A stretch of 64,000 bases of DNA from assembly GCA_965217175.1 (NCBI GenBank), contig OZ244251.1:1054001-1118000 (forward strand), read 5' to 3'. The DNA is from Bin87 sp965217175. GTDB lineage: Bacteria > Chloroflexota > Dehalococcoidia > Lucifugimonadales > UBA3495. The position numbers and the translations under genes were made by a program. Below the pieces are notes generated by a model. It was given only the letters and a program-made list of their open reading frames with translations. It was not told the origin of the DNA and did no database searches. Below, piece after piece: positions 24,146 through 34,202 of the stretch. Every line of letters begins with the position of its first letter. The first letter of the stretch is position 1.

Positions 24146-25909
24146 CTAGCGCGGGATCACCGGAAGCGTGATGTGAGAGGGGTATTGCGCGGAGTGATGG
24201 ACGGTTTGCCGGGCGGTTTCCAGGCGAGCGTCCGCGCCCAGCGCCGCCCCGGTATTGGGATTGCGGTCGAACCGGGGGAAGTTGCTGCTGGAGATATCAA
24301 CGCGGACGCGGTGGCCCGCCTTGACGACGTGGCTGGTGGCCCACAGGTCGATGGTGTACTGGTACACGCGCCCCGGGATGATCGGTGATGGCTCTCGCAC
24401 CGACGTGCGGTAGCGGGCGCGGACGATTCCGTCCTGCAGGATGTGGGCGTACCCGTCGGGCCGCACGTCCACCAGCTTGGCCGTGAAGTCGGTGTCCGCT
24501 GCGGAGGTGGCCGCGTAGAGCGTTACCGAGATTGGTCCGGTCAGCTCCAGATCGGACGGCAGCGCATCGGATGTGTACACCAGGACATCGGGCCGGTTCT
24601 CCGCCGGACTTTGGTCGAACACGCCGTAGTCGATGATGAGGGTGTTGCCGCCCAGGGTGGGCGCTGGATCGGCGGGGTCGTAGACGAACTCGTCCTGGGG
24701 TTCGTTCGTATCGGGAGGGACGGTGGACAGGGCGCCGTCGCCGGAGCGGGTGTTGGCTCCGCCGGCGGAGTGGAGATACCACCGCGTGTAGTGGGTACGG
24801 GCGAGGGGCCATTCCTGCTCGTCGCGCCAGCGGTTGTCGCCCATAACGAATATGCGCACGGGAGCATCGTCCATGATGCCGGTTTCGATGTCCTTCAACC
24901 AGTAGTCATACCACCGCAGCATGTCTTCGTGCAGCTCGACCGCGGCTTCGGCGCCGAAGTCGATATCGCCGGCGCCGCCCGTGGTGGGCTGGGTGAACGG
25001 TCGCAGGTGTGCCCACGGGCCGATGAGGAGTTTCTGGTTGCGGCGGGCCAGTTCACTGCCGCCGTGCTGCTGGATGGACTGGAAAGCGTTGATGGCTCCT
25101 TCCATGAAGATGTCATACCAGGCGGTGATGTGGTACATGGGAATGGTAACGTTGCTGGCCTGGCGCATCATGTTGATCGGCCACCAGTAGGGACCATCCA
25201 GTTCCTCGTCGAAGTATTCGTGGAAGTAGGGCGCGGCTTCTTTGAGGCGGTCGATCCAGTCGCGCAGGGGAAGGTGGCGATACCACTGGTCGGACAGGGG
25301 CTGCCCGAAATTGCCGGGTTCGATGACGTATTCGTCCATCCTGGCGATCAGGTCTTCCCGGCCGGCCCGGGCCAACGTGTTGCGGCCTTTGAGGATGGCG
25401 TAGGGAACCGTCCAGCCCCATTCCATGACTCCGCCGGTGTGATACACCCAGGACTGGTGAAAGTCGGACGAGGCGGAAACCGGCATGAGGGTTTGCAAGT
25501 GTGGCGGTAGCGGGTGTCCGCCGGCCAAGGTGTACTGGGTCGCCCCCAGGTAGCTCTGGCCCGTGGTGGCAACGCGGCCGTTGGACCAGGGCTGCCGAGC
25601 CGCCCACTCCACGGTATCGTAGCCGTCGTGCGCTTCCTGGAAGAGCGGGTTGTACTCTCCTTCGGATTCAAACCTGCCGCGTACGTCCTGGCTAAGCAGC
25701 ACGTAGCCGTTGCGGGGGAAGAACCAGATGGAATGGTCGGGGTTATTCAGGTAGCTGTCTTTGCCGTAGGGGCCCCGGTTGATGATCACGGGGAAACGTC
25801 CTGGTGCGTCGGGCCGCACCACATCGGTGGCGAGATGCACGCCGTCGCGCATGGGAACCATGACGCTGGGCTCGCGGATTACCTGGTACTCACGTCGTTG
25901 GGCAGTCAT
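24146..25909 (-). CDS. CocE/NonD-family hydrolase (X-Pro dipeptidyl-peptidase-like)
   Basis: A 587-residue alpha/beta-hydrolase. It contains VMVPMRDGVHLATDVVRP, PVIINRGPYGKDSYL, and the nucleophile elbow TTGQSYLGATQYTLA with Ser in GQSYLG. Also present are the Asp/His-bearing cap and C-terminal jelly-roll segments such as GHRVRVDISSSNFPRFDRNP. The family includes cocaine esterase and acyl-transfer hydrolases acting on esters and amides. The ATG at 25909 has GGGAGG 7 nt upstream; an in-frame ATG at 25960 lacks a site. It lies upstream of the Rieske genes on the same strand with a 108-bp gap. Confidence 0.88.
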   Translation of the reverse strand: MTAQRREYQVIREPSVMVPMRDGVHLATDVVRPDAPGRFPVIINRGPYGKDSYLNNPDHSIWFFPRNGYVLLSQDVRGRFESEGEYNPLFQEAHDGYDTVEWAARQPWSNGRVATTGQSYLGATQYTLAGGHPLPPHLQTLMPVSASSDFHQSWVYHTGGVMEWGWTVPYAILKGRNTLARAGREDLIARMDEYVIEPGNFGQPLSDQWYRHLPLRDWIDRLKEAAPYFHEYFDEELDGPYWWPINMMRQASNVTIPMYHITAWYDIFMEGAINAFQSIQQHGGSELARRNQKLLIGPWAHLRPFTQPTTGGAGDIDFGAEAAVELHEDMLRWYDYWLKDIETGIMDDAPVRIFVMGDNRWRDEQEWPLARTHYTRWYLHSAGGANTRSGDGALSTVPPDTNEPQDEFVYDPADPAPTLGGNTLIIDYGVFDQSPAENRPDVLVYTSDALPSDLELTGPISVTLYAATSAADTDFTAKLVDVRPDGYAHILQDGIVRARYRTSVREPSPIIPGRVYQYTIDLWATSHVVKAGHRVRVDISSSNFPRFDRNPNTGAALGADARLETARQTVHHSAQYPSHITLPVIPR

Positions 25910-26016
25910 GGGGCAACCTCCCTGGATGGCCGACATCTGGGCGACCTCAACTATCCGCAACGATACCTATCTAACTGAATAGCGTCAACAAATTCTGGCG
26001 GGCCGCGGCAATTCGG

Positions 26017-29000
26017 TTACGTCGCGAAATCGATCATCTCCGGAATTTGGCGAATGAGACCGGGCAGGTCATCGATTTGGCGCACCGTGCCGGCGCGCAT
26101 AAACAGGAACCGGACGGCCTTGACCGGCATGTTGGTGGCAGTTGCGACAGCGACCGCGTAGGCTGCGCCCTGGTATTGGTAGTAGGCCATTTTGGAGTCC
26201 ACGTCGGCATCGTTCCGGACGGCATCCGATTTGTAATCGAGGATCACGAGCTGCCCGCCGGCGTCTTCGTACAGCAGGTCGATGATGCCTTCTATGACCA
26301 CCGGGCCGCGCGAGGTTTGCACCGGAGCCGCCACCGATATTTCCGTCCAGCGTCGTGACGCCTGCAGGGCGTTGAGCATTTCCGGATGGCGCAACGCATC
26401 CCGCACCAGGTTGGCGACTTCATCCTGTTGGGCAGACAATCCTTCGGCGCTGGCGTGGAGGGCCGCCAACCGCGTGATGTGCGGGTCGGCGAGGAAAGAC
26501 AGGTCGTCTGCGCTGGCGCCGAAGGACAACGGCAATTGAGGCGACAGACGATTCACCACGTCCTGCATCACACCGTGAACCGCGCGTCCGAAGGCGGTGC
26601 CGCCGCGGCCCGTTTTCCAGGGTTGCTCCTGATCGGGTTCGGCCTCTTTGTCATCCACCGACGGTGCGATCACCGCTGCGGCTTCGTCGGCGGGCGTCGG
26701 GATGGGCGCGGAGTCGCCGGCGGCGACGCGGGCCAGCCAGGTTGCGGTAACCGCCTGCTGTACCGAGCGATGGCGTATCGACCCGGAGCGGTTCTCCTGC
26801 CATTGTTGCGGGACGTAGGCCGGCGCAGTGGGCGGGGGAATGGTCGGCGTTGAATCCTGATGGGTAAGGATCACGTCGGTGGTGACTGCGGCCGTGGTGT
26901 GGGGAAGATCATCCGGCATGTTGGCGAACGCGATCTCCGATTCATAGGGGCTGGCTGGCCTCGACACGGTGGAATAGCGGCTCATGAACAGGTGATCGCG
27001 GGCGCGGGTGGTCGCCACGTATTGCAGTCGCGCGGCCTCAGCATCGGCGTGCCTCGCTTCCAGGGCGAATATGTCCCCGTAACCAACAGACTCCATCCTC
27101 GTGTCACCGCTGCCGACGGCGCATTCTGCGGTTCCTTTGTCCACGTCGAAAAGTACGGGCGGCCGCCCCCGGTTGTTTTGGGGCCGCGTCGAGTCGGGCA
27201 AAATGACGATGGGGAATTCGAGGCCCTTGGCGGCGTGCACCGTCATGATCCTGACGGCGTCATCATCGGTTTCGGGGGTGGTGGTTTCGGCGATGCGGGC
27301 GTTTTCCTCCTGCTGGCTCGCCGCCCACCGCAGGAACTGGTGGAGGTTCCAGAATGAATTGCCAGTGTCTTCGGGATTGGCGGCCTCGAAACTGCGGGCC
27401 TGGTCGATCAGAAATTGCCGGCGCCGCCAAATTTCCCGGGCGCGATATTCGGCCAAATCCAGCTGCTCCAGCCGACGCTCGCGGATGAACTGGCTGATGA
27501 AACGAGACACCGGCGCCGAGTGCCGCTGCTGGTGGTATTGACGCAGGGTTGTCATGGCCTGCCACACCGGGGCCACGGCCCGCAGCTTCTGTTGCCGCTC
27601 GCTGCCGGCATCCGAGTCGTTGAGCAGCTCTGAGGTGTAGTCCCAGGGACCGCGGGCAGCGGCCCATCGCAGCAAGTCTTCGTCGGAGCAGGCGAAGGCC
27701 AGGGACCGTAAGGCCGCCACAACGGGTACCTGGTTGGTGGGATCGTCGATGGCGTGCAGGCAGTTCAACAAGTCCTGCACCTCCTGGGTGTCGAACAGCA
27801 ACGAACCGCCCTCGATCCGGAAGGGTACCCTGGCGTCTTCCAACGCCCGCAGGAGGCCGTCCAGGTTGGTGCGAAACCGTAGCAGGATGCACACGTCGCG
27901 AAAATTCGCCGGGCGGATTTCCTGTTGGTCTTTGTCATATACGTGCCGGCGTTGGGCGGAATCACTGGCGTGGGCAACGATGAGGTTGGCGATGTGCCGC
28001 GACTGTAGTTCGAGGGCGGTGCCGTCTTCCGACGGGTCCGGCGACGGCTCCGGATCACCAAACACCTGCACCGAGCCCAGCCCGGGACGCTGGATACCGG
28101 CGTTGGGATTCAGCGGCAGATATTCGGCCTGAACTGGAGGCCTATCTGGGTTGTCGTCGACCATGATTTCGGGGAACCGGGCGTTGACCCAATCCAGAAT
28201 GGGTTGCTGGGACCGGCGGTTTTCGGTGAGAGTGAGTACCTGGAGCTGGCCTCCGGACTTGACCTGATTGGTGACGCTGATGTCGGCGCCGCGAAAACGA
28301 TAGATGGATTGTTTGGAATCGCCGACGAGGAACAGCTTGCCCGCAGACAGCGGCAGGGATGACCACGGGTGTTGCTGAATGTCGGCGTCGGGGTGGCTGG
28401 CCAGGTAGAAGGCGATTTCGGCCTGCAGGGGGTCGGTGTCCTGAAATTCGTCGATGAGGATGTGGGAATACTGGCGCTGGAAGTGTCGCCGCGCGCCGTC
28501 ATTGAGCAGCAGATCGCGTCCCCACACCAGCAGGTCGTTAAACGTGCATACGCCGTCGCTCTTGCGTTCCGCCTCGAAGGCGACAACAAAATGACGGCGC
28601 AATTCCTGCAGGAGTTCGATCAGGTGAGGCGAACGGGCTGCAATCTGAAATGCCTGACCGATCTTGCGAAAATCAGCCCGGACCTCCGTGGGCGACACAG
28701 GCCAGTTTTTCGCTGCCCCGGGACTGCCTCGAGGAACAATTGGCGCACCTTCTTCCAGCGCCTGCGCCACGGCATTGGGGTCGTTGCCGGCGGCGGCTGC
28801 CGCATCGAGCGTGGCGATTGCGTCGTAGATTTGTGCCCGGAGCAGATCGGTAGGGTCGCTGCACCCGGCAGCCAACGCTCGCAGTTCCTCCGCGGAGTTC
28901 GCCGCCAGCTCCGGCAGGTCTATGCTTCCGATGCTGCTGTCGCTCCGGAGGTGATGGTAGCGGTCGCTGAAAATGCGGGCGAGATCCCGCCATCGTTGCA

Positions 29001-29586
29001 CGCCGACCCTGGCTCCGATCATGGCGCGGAGGACGTTCTGCAGGTCGGGGGAAACACCGGTGTCCGACCCGAGGGACCGTTCCAGCCAACGCTCCCAGGA
29101 TTCGTTGAAGCGCTGGGTCGCGGCCAGATCGTCCAGTTGCAGCCAGCCTGGGGGAAGGCCGACGTCCGTGGGCCGTTCGCGGAGCAGCTGTCCGGCGAAG
29201 CTATGGATGGTCTGGATGGTTGCCTGGTCTATATTCTGGATAGCCGCTTCGATCCGCGCCCTTTCATCTGCCGACACCGAACCGAGGACATCGTGGGCAT
29301 CACCGGGGTGGTGGTCAGCGAGGAGTTGTTCCATTCGGGAACGGATGCGGTCGGACAGTTCGGCGGCAGCGGCCTCGGTGAAGGTGATGGCCACCAGCCG
29401 GTCCATGGTTGCGCCGCCGTTCGCGGGGCCGGCTTTGATCAGAGATACGACCCGGGTGACCAGGGAATAGGTTTTTCCGGTTCCGGCGCTGGCCTCCACC
29501 AGAAAATTGGAATACAGGTCGTTAGCAATCCTCTGCTCGGTGGACCAGTCTGCGCCGGCAGTGGCCTGATTGTGCTGGACTGTCAC
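26017..29586 (-). CDS. addA: UvrD-family helicase/nuclease, AddA-like
   Basis: A 1189-residue double-strand-break repair helicase-nuclease. Walker A is LVEASAGTGKTYSLVTRV, motif II is HILIDEFQDTDPLQAEIAFY, motif III is LFLVGDSKQSIYRFRGADIS, and late motifs include IMTVHAAKGLEFPIVILPDS. The C-terminal nuclease has VVIEGIIDLLYE and LVILDYKSD, the PD-(D/E)XK signature. With the upstream AddB-like protein, 25 bp away on the same strand, it should resect DNA ends and load recombinase. Length and order fit AddAB. RecB could be an alternative label, but no RecC/RecD is present. Confidence 0.9.
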   Translation of the reverse strand: MTVQHNQATAGADWSTEQRIANDLYSNFLVEASAGTGKTYSLVTRVVSLIKAGPANGGATMDRLVAITFTEAAAAELSDRIRSRMEQLLADHHPGDAHDVLGSVSADERARIEAAIQNIDQATIQTIHSFAGQLLRERPTDVGLPPGWLQLDDLAATQRFNESWERWLERSLGSDTGVSPDLQNVLRAMIGARVGVQRWRDLARIFSDRYHHLRSDSSIGSIDLPELAANSAEELRALAAGCSDPTDLLRAQIYDAIATLDAAAAAGNDPNAVAQALEEGAPIVPRGSPGAAKNWPVSPTEVRADFRKIGQAFQIAARSPHLIELLQELRRHFVVAFEAERKSDGVCTFNDLLVWGRDLLLNDGARRHFQRQYSHILIDEFQDTDPLQAEIAFYLASHPDADIQQHPWSSLPLSAGKLFLVGDSKQSIYRFRGADISVTNQVKSGGQLQVLTLTENRRSQQPILDWVNARFPEIMVDDNPDRPPVQAEYLPLNPNAGIQRPGLGSVQVFGDPEPSPDPSEDGTALELQSRHIANLIVAHASDSAQRRHVYDKDQQEIRPANFRDVCILLRFRTNLDGLLRALEDARVPFRIEGGSLLFDTQEVQDLLNCLHAIDDPTNQVPVVAALRSLAFACSDEDLLRWAAARGPWDYTSELLNDSDAGSERQQKLRAVAPVWQAMTTLRQYHQQRHSAPVSRFISQFIRERRLEQLDLAEYRAREIWRRRQFLIDQARSFEAANPEDTGNSFWNLHQFLRWAASQQEENARIAETTTPETDDDAVRIMTVHAAKGLEFPIVILPDSTRPQNNRGRPPVLFDVDKGTAECAVGSGDTRMESVGYGDIFALEARHADAEAARLQYVATTRARDHLFMSRYSTVSRPASPYESEIAFANMPDDLPHTTAAVTTDVILTHQDSTPTIPPPTAPAYVPQQWQENRSGSIRHRSVQQAVTATWLARVAAGDSAPIPTPADEAAAVIAPSVDDKEAEPDQEQPWKTGRGGTAFGRAVHGVMQDVVNRLSPQLPLSFGASADDLSFLADPHITRLAALHASAEGLSAQQDEVANLVRDALRHPEMLNALQASRRWTEISVAAPVQTSRGPVVIEGIIDLLYEDAGGQLVILDYKSDAVRNDADVDSKMAYYQYQGAAYAVAVATATNMPVKAVRFLFMRAGTVRQIDDLPGLIRQIPEMIDFAT

Positions 29587-29611
29587 GGTTCAACGTCCTG
29601 CGCGGATGAGT

Positions 29612-32600
29612 CTACACAGCCGCGTCGCCGCCCAGGTCGTTGAATCCCTGGACGGTGGGGTCACGGCGGCCTTTGTTCAACCAGATGTACCGTCGGCGAG
29701 TCGGGCAAAGCTGTCGGAAGTCGCACCAGCCGCAGTTACCGTGACTGCCTTTTCCGTCCGGGGTTGCCGGAAAGATTCCCTGGCGAACCGAACCCACGAT
29801 GGTGGTTAGCGCGTGGTGGAAAGCATCGCGCATTTCCTCGTCCGTGTCGGAGTACTCGGCAACGTCGTAGGTCGCCGGGTCGTGCAACGGAAAGCAGTAG
29901 CTGGCGGTTACCGGCAAATCCGGGTGTGCGGTTTTGGCCGCTGCCAGATAAATCGGCAACTGCAGCGCCCGACCGTTGGACACGGAATTTTGGGGAATAG
30001 CGTTAGCGCCCCGGGCACGGTAGGAATCAGGGCTACCAGTTTTAAAGTCCCGCACCCGCACTTCTTCATCGCCAACGTCGATGCGGTCTATTTTGCCGCG
30101 GAACCACACGGGACCCACTCCAGCCGCCAAAACGCTTACATCCTGCCATTGGGCATGGGGGCCGAATGCAATCTCCGCGGCAGATTTGGCGGGATCAGCA
30201 TCGGGGAACCAATCAACCTCGGCGTCCATGAACCGCTTGAGGCTGTCCCTCATGTTCTCCTTTTCAATCTCCCAGAGCAGGTAGTAGCCCGTAGCGCCCT
30301 GCTGTTCTGCGGCGGCAAATTCCTGTTCGGCGATGGCGAGCAGCTCATCGAGGGTGGGGACGGGGGCGGCAGCATACCGTTCGAGTATGGTGTGGACCAG
30401 GCTTCCGCGATCCAGTGCGGAGATTTCGTCCGATTCTTCCATCGGGGGAGCTTCCAGGCGCAGGATGCGGGAAGCGAAGAACTGGAAGGGACAGCGGGCC
30501 CACCTTTCCAGCGCGCTGGCCGAAACCGGGTATTCCTGGGTGCCGATTCGACCGGTGAGGTCGGTGAGGCCGGCCCCCACCAGGCCGTCCCATCGGGAGT
30601 AGGTGGACGCGCGCCGGGCATCGCGGGCGACCAGGGCGGTCAGCAACCGCTGGTTGGAGAACAGCGCCGGATGTGCCGACAGGTGGGGACGCGGCCACTG
30701 CCGCACATAGGCAGCCAGGTAGGACAGGTCATAGTCCATCGGGTCGGCGGCGTCAATTCGGGCCGGTTGGTACGATCCTGGCGATGTGGGCGACGGGTGA
30801 GAGATGAGCCGCGCCAGACCGGCTTCCCGCGAGGGAACCACGGTGAGCCAGGGTTTTATCTCGGCGCGGTGGGCGAGGTTTTCGTGGGATAGCCGTTCAA
30901 CGTTGCCGCCAGCCCGGTGGATCAGGTTGGCCGCCTCGATCAGCCAGCGCGAGGGGTAGGTGGCGTTGCGTCCGGTTCCCGCGGTGGGATAGCTGAGCAC
31001 GGCCCGTTGGGCGGAGGCGATCGCGCCCAGAAAATCGTACCGTTCCAGCGCCTCGTCCAGCTGAAAGGTCGACGCCAGGTTGGATAGCCAGGGATTGACC
31101 CGTGGCGTCGGCGGGAACTGCCGCTCCACCATCCCGACGGCGAAAATGGCCTGGTAGGCTGCGCCCACGATGCCTGAGGGCGGGCCGACGTAAATGCCGT
31201 CACCAACCGGGCGGCCACGGTCGGACGTAGGGCTCTGCAGAGCCTGGACCACGGCATCCCGCAGCGTGGGCACGCCGTAGGGAGAGCCCCATTGTTGCAA
31301 GTCGGCAATGTCGGCCAGCAGGTCATCCATTCGCTGGCGGTGGGATTCGTCTCCGGGAGTGGGCCACTGAAAATCCCGAATGATACCGCGCACCAGGTCA
31401 ATTGCTGAATCCCACTGCGGCTGGGGTGGAGCGCCCAAGTCGGCCAACCGCTGGCAGAGGCGGTCGATGAATTGCAACAGTGCGTCGGTCTGTGACCGTT
31501 CGCGCATTAACCAGGGGTGTTCGGCCACGGGCGCATCGTCGTTGGCGCTGGTGTCCTGCTCGACCAGCCGGCGTTGCAGTCGATCGAGGTGGGCGTTCAG
31601 CCGGGATTTCCAACCCTGCAGCGTACCGTTGGCGCGGGATTCGCGAGCCAGCGTCGCCCAACGCGCGGCAGGAACGGTTGCCGTTGATCCGGGGTGGTGG
31701 TTAGGTGGCAGTGGCAACCCGTCGGTTACACCCGTGCTGTTCAGCCAGTTGATAAGACGATCCCGGTCCACGGTGGGAGGGTCGGCATCGGCGACGCCCA
31801 TCGCCAGGTCGATCATGCCGCGCAAAAATCTCCCGGGTGGGGTGTCGGCCAGGCGGTGGTAGGGCACGCCGGTGTGGGGAATGCCGGCGAAATCCAGTTC
31901 CTGGCGCAACAGGCTGGCGTACGGCAAATCCTGACGATGGATCACCGCGATTTCGTGAAAGGGCATTTCATCCGTCGCGCCCACAATCTGGCGGATGACC
32001 ATCCTGACCTCTTCGCCCGGGTCGGGAGCGATCACCACCGAGAGGGAATCGCTCGCGGCGCGCTGACTCAGGGGATCAGGGACCTGACCGGGCGCAGCGG
32101 CAGCGGGATGTAGTTTCTCCAGCAGACGGAGGAACGGCAGGTCTGCGGCGGGATCACCGGTTACGCCCAGTATGACCTGACACTGGCCCCTTTCCAGCAG
32201 CTTTTGCGCCAACCGCAGCTCACCTTCGGAAAGTCTCCGGGGAAGGTAGTAGATGACGGACGGTTCCCCATTGGACTGGTCTGGCGCGATTGATTCCTGG
32301 GAAGTCAGCGCCTCAACGGCCATGTCGGGGAGTTGGCTGCGAGTATAGAACCCGTTGTCCCGTAGAGATTTCACGTAACCCTGGAACAACCCTTCGATTG
32401 CGGAAGATACGGCCCCGGAAGATGCGGCTTCGAAAGGTACGGCAGGCGGCGGTTCCGGGCTGTATCCAGCGGGACGCTCAGCCATTTGCCTGAAGGTGGC
32501 GGCCAGCGCACCGTAAAAACGCCGTCGACCGGTGTCCGACAGGTGCGAAATGTCGGAAGCAGACCACGATTGGGCTGCATCTCGCACCGCCTGCGATTCT

Positions 32601-32890
32601 AGCAGTCGTGACAGGGGACGGCGGAGGGCGGAGCCACTGACTCCCGCTGACCTGAGGATGGGTTCTGCCAGTTCGGCGGCCAGGCGGTGGCCCACCTGCA
32701 CCGTGACGTTGATGGTTCCGCTGGAGCCGAGATGATGCCTCACCGCGCGGGCCACGTCGCTGTGGTCGGTCACCACCACCACGCGGGCAAACGGGTCGGT
32801 GGATTTGGCGTGCTTCACCGCACCAATCAGGGATTGGAGCGACGCATTCCCGATGGGCGCGGTGGTGACGCAGGTCGTGTCAGGAGGCAT
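29612..32890 (-). CDS. addB: AddB-like PD-(D/E)XK nuclease subunit
   Basis: A 1092-residue partner of AddA. The N-terminal Walker A position reads APIGNASLQSL and lacks the GK(S/T) signature, so this helicase half is probably inactive. The C-terminal nuclease has WFRGKIDRIDVGDEEVRVRD followed by FKTG. One cysteine lies in ERWARCPFQFFASRI and three in NCGWCDFRQLC near residue 1060. These are the four Cys of the AddB iron-sulfur cluster that pins the nuclease domain. A GATAAT with upstream TGC (minus strand, 32944-32939) is the likely -10 box. addA follows after 25 bp, so the two form an operon. Confidence 0.85.
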   Translation of the reverse strand: MPPDTTCVTTAPIGNASLQSLIGAVKHAKSTDPFARVVVVTDHSDVARAVRHHLGSSGTINVTVQVGHRLAAELAEPILRSAGVSGSALRRPLSRLLESQAVRDAAQSWSASDISHLSDTGRRRFYGALAATFRQMAERPAGYSPEPPPAVPFEAASSGAVSSAIEGLFQGYVKSLRDNGFYTRSQLPDMAVEALTSQESIAPDQSNGEPSVIYYLPRRLSEGELRLAQKLLERGQCQVILGVTGDPAADLPFLRLLEKLHPAAAAPGQVPDPLSQRAASDSLSVVIAPDPGEEVRMVIRQIVGATDEMPFHEIAVIHRQDLPYASLLRQELDFAGIPHTGVPYHRLADTPPGRFLRGMIDLAMGVADADPPTVDRDRLINWLNSTGVTDGLPLPPNHHPGSTATVPAARWATLARESRANGTLQGWKSRLNAHLDRLQRRLVEQDTSANDDAPVAEHPWLMRERSQTDALLQFIDRLCQRLADLGAPPQPQWDSAIDLVRGIIRDFQWPTPGDESHRQRMDDLLADIADLQQWGSPYGVPTLRDAVVQALQSPTSDRGRPVGDGIYVGPPSGIVGAAYQAIFAVGMVERQFPPTPRVNPWLSNLASTFQLDEALERYDFLGAIASAQRAVLSYPTAGTGRNATYPSRWLIEAANLIHRAGGNVERLSHENLAHRAEIKPWLTVVPSREAGLARLISHPSPTSPGSYQPARIDAADPMDYDLSYLAAYVRQWPRPHLSAHPALFSNQRLLTALVARDARRASTYSRWDGLVGAGLTDLTGRIGTQEYPVSASALERWARCPFQFFASRILRLEAPPMEESDEISALDRGSLVHTILERYAAAPVPTLDELLAIAEQEFAAAEQQGATGYYLLWEIEKENMRDSLKRFMDAEVDWFPDADPAKSAAEIAFGPHAQWQDVSVLAAGVGPVWFRGKIDRIDVGDEEVRVRDFKTGSPDSYRARGANAIPQNSVSNGRALQLPIYLAAAKTAHPDLPVTASYCFPLHDPATYDVAEYSDTDEEMRDAFHHALTTIVGSVRQGIFPATPDGKGSHGNCGWCDFRQLCPTRRRYIWLNKGRRDPTVQGFNDLGGDAAV

Positions 32891-32984
32891 CGGCAGGGTT
32901 CCTGGCGAATTGCTGCGGGTATTCGAAGCAGATGCTACATTATCGCAGTAATCGGGCGGGTTGGCCTTCGGTGCATGTCATCTC

Positions 32985-33120
32985 CGTTATTCCGGCCTTG
33001 AGCCGGAATCCAGAGACATCTTTTAACCGCAATGTTGCTTATCCTTGGCTTCCTGGATTCCCGCGTTCGCGGGAATGACAGGTTGGGGCCAGGATTCTAC
33101 CTTCAACTCCGAACAGTTAC
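32985..33120 (-). repeat. R3 repeat, truncated copy
   Basis: Reverse-oriented R3: its end GTAACTGTTCGGAGTTGAAG is at 33120. The opposite end with TIR is missing, stopping near the CCGGCTCAAGGCCGGAATAA palindrome. It separates the addB promoter from the divergent dehydratase gene. Confidence 0.7.
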
Positions 33121-33192
33121 ATGAGACGTGGTCGGTAATGGCGCGCGACGTGATTGTGGTTATAATGTCGCTGCTAACAGGAGGCAACGGCA

Positions 33193-34194
33193 ATGACGCA
33201 GCAGAATACGACCGAGACTGAAAGGCTTTGGACTTACGACACGGTGAGGGTTGGGCAGGCCGGTGGCGCCACCGAAGTAACGATATCGGATGCCGACGTA
33301 GCCGAGTACGCGGCCTGTGCCCAGAATCCCGACCCTCGCTACCGGATGCCACTCGTGGGAAGCGCCGCGCCGCCATTGCTGGCGATGCCCACCATGGCGT
33401 TGACCTACGCTCCGCTGTTGCGCGAAGAGATCGCCGAAGCCAACGGATTCGTGGCGCAGGAACGATCCACCACGGCGCGGCGACAAACGCCGTTCGCCAA
33501 GGGTGAGGTTCGCTGGTATCGTCCGGTGCATGCCGGAGAAACTATCACGAGCACCCGGCGGGTGTACGAGAAATACGAGCGGCGGGGCAGTAAGTTCGTT
33601 ACGTTTCGGGTGTCGGCGTTCGGCGAGTCGGGCGCGGTGGTCGCCAGCAGCGACTATACGTGCATCTTCGAGTACGTTGCCGGCCAGCGGGAGGTTCCAC
33701 CGGAGGCCAGCGCCGCCGCAGTGACGCCGGACACCGACGCCGTGCCGGATCAGTCCCGATTCCTGACGTGGAGCGACGCCCGGGTCGGCACACCACTGCC
33801 GAGGACATTGGCCGTTGCCGAGTCTACCGAGAATATCCTGCGCAAGAACGCCCAACGGCTCGCCGGGCGACCCAGTCCCAGCAACATACACACTGATGAG
33901 GAGTTTGCCCGGCAGAACATATTTGGCGGTGCGGTGAACGCCGGCCCGGCCACCCTCTCCTACGTTGACCGTTTCCTGGGCCTCAATTTCCCGGTCGAAG
34001 CGCTTTACAACGGCGGCAATCTGCTGATGCGCGCCATAACGCCGTTCCGCGCGGGCGACGTGGTGACCTTCGCCGGCGAGGTAACGGGCGCTGGCGGCAA
34101 CCTGTACGGCCAACGCAAGGTGCAGTGCCGTATCCGGGGCACCAACCAGCGCGATGAGCTGGTGTGTCTCGCCGACGCCACGGTGACACTGTAG
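33193..34194 (+). CDS. MaoC/FAS1-like hot-dog dehydratase
   Basis: A 333-residue double hot-dog protein. The N-terminal half resembles the FAS1-like dehydratase domain (WYRPVHAGETITSTRRVYEK, SSDYTCIFEY). The C-terminal half resembles MaoC, with RQNIFGGAVNAGPATLSYVD in place of the usual catalytic Asp/His loop and NLLMRAITPFRAGDVVTF near the end. It probably hydrates or dehydrates an acyl-CoA-like substrate, matching the acyl-CoA dehydrogenase genes elsewhere in the window. TATAAT at 33161-33166 and AGGAGG before the ATG support expression. Start clear. Confidence 0.78.
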   Translation: MTQQNTTETERLWTYDTVRVGQAGGATEVTISDADVAEYAACAQNPDPRYRMPLVGSAAPPLLAMPTMALTYAPLLREEIAEANGFVAQERSTTARRQTPFAKGEVRWYRPVHAGETITSTRRVYEKYERRGSKFVTFRVSAFGESGAVVASSDYTCIFEYVAGQREVPPEASAAAVTPDTDAVPDQSRFLTWSDARVGTPLPRTLAVAESTENILRKNAQRLAGRPSPSNIHTDEEFARQNIFGGAVNAGPATLSYVDRFLGLNFPVEALYNGGNLLMRAITPFRAGDVVTFAGEVTGAGGNLYGQRKVQCRIRGTNQRDELVCLADATVTL

Positions 34195-34202
34195 TAACCA
34201 CC

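Noticed and set aside
23015..24388. 457-codon plus-strand frame opposite the Rieske alpha subunit
   Set aside because: Antisense shadow of a clear gene; Gly/Val/His-rich without motifs.
28369..29643. 424-codon plus-strand frame opposite addA
   Set aside because: Shadow in high-GC sequence; no recognisable domain or start signal.
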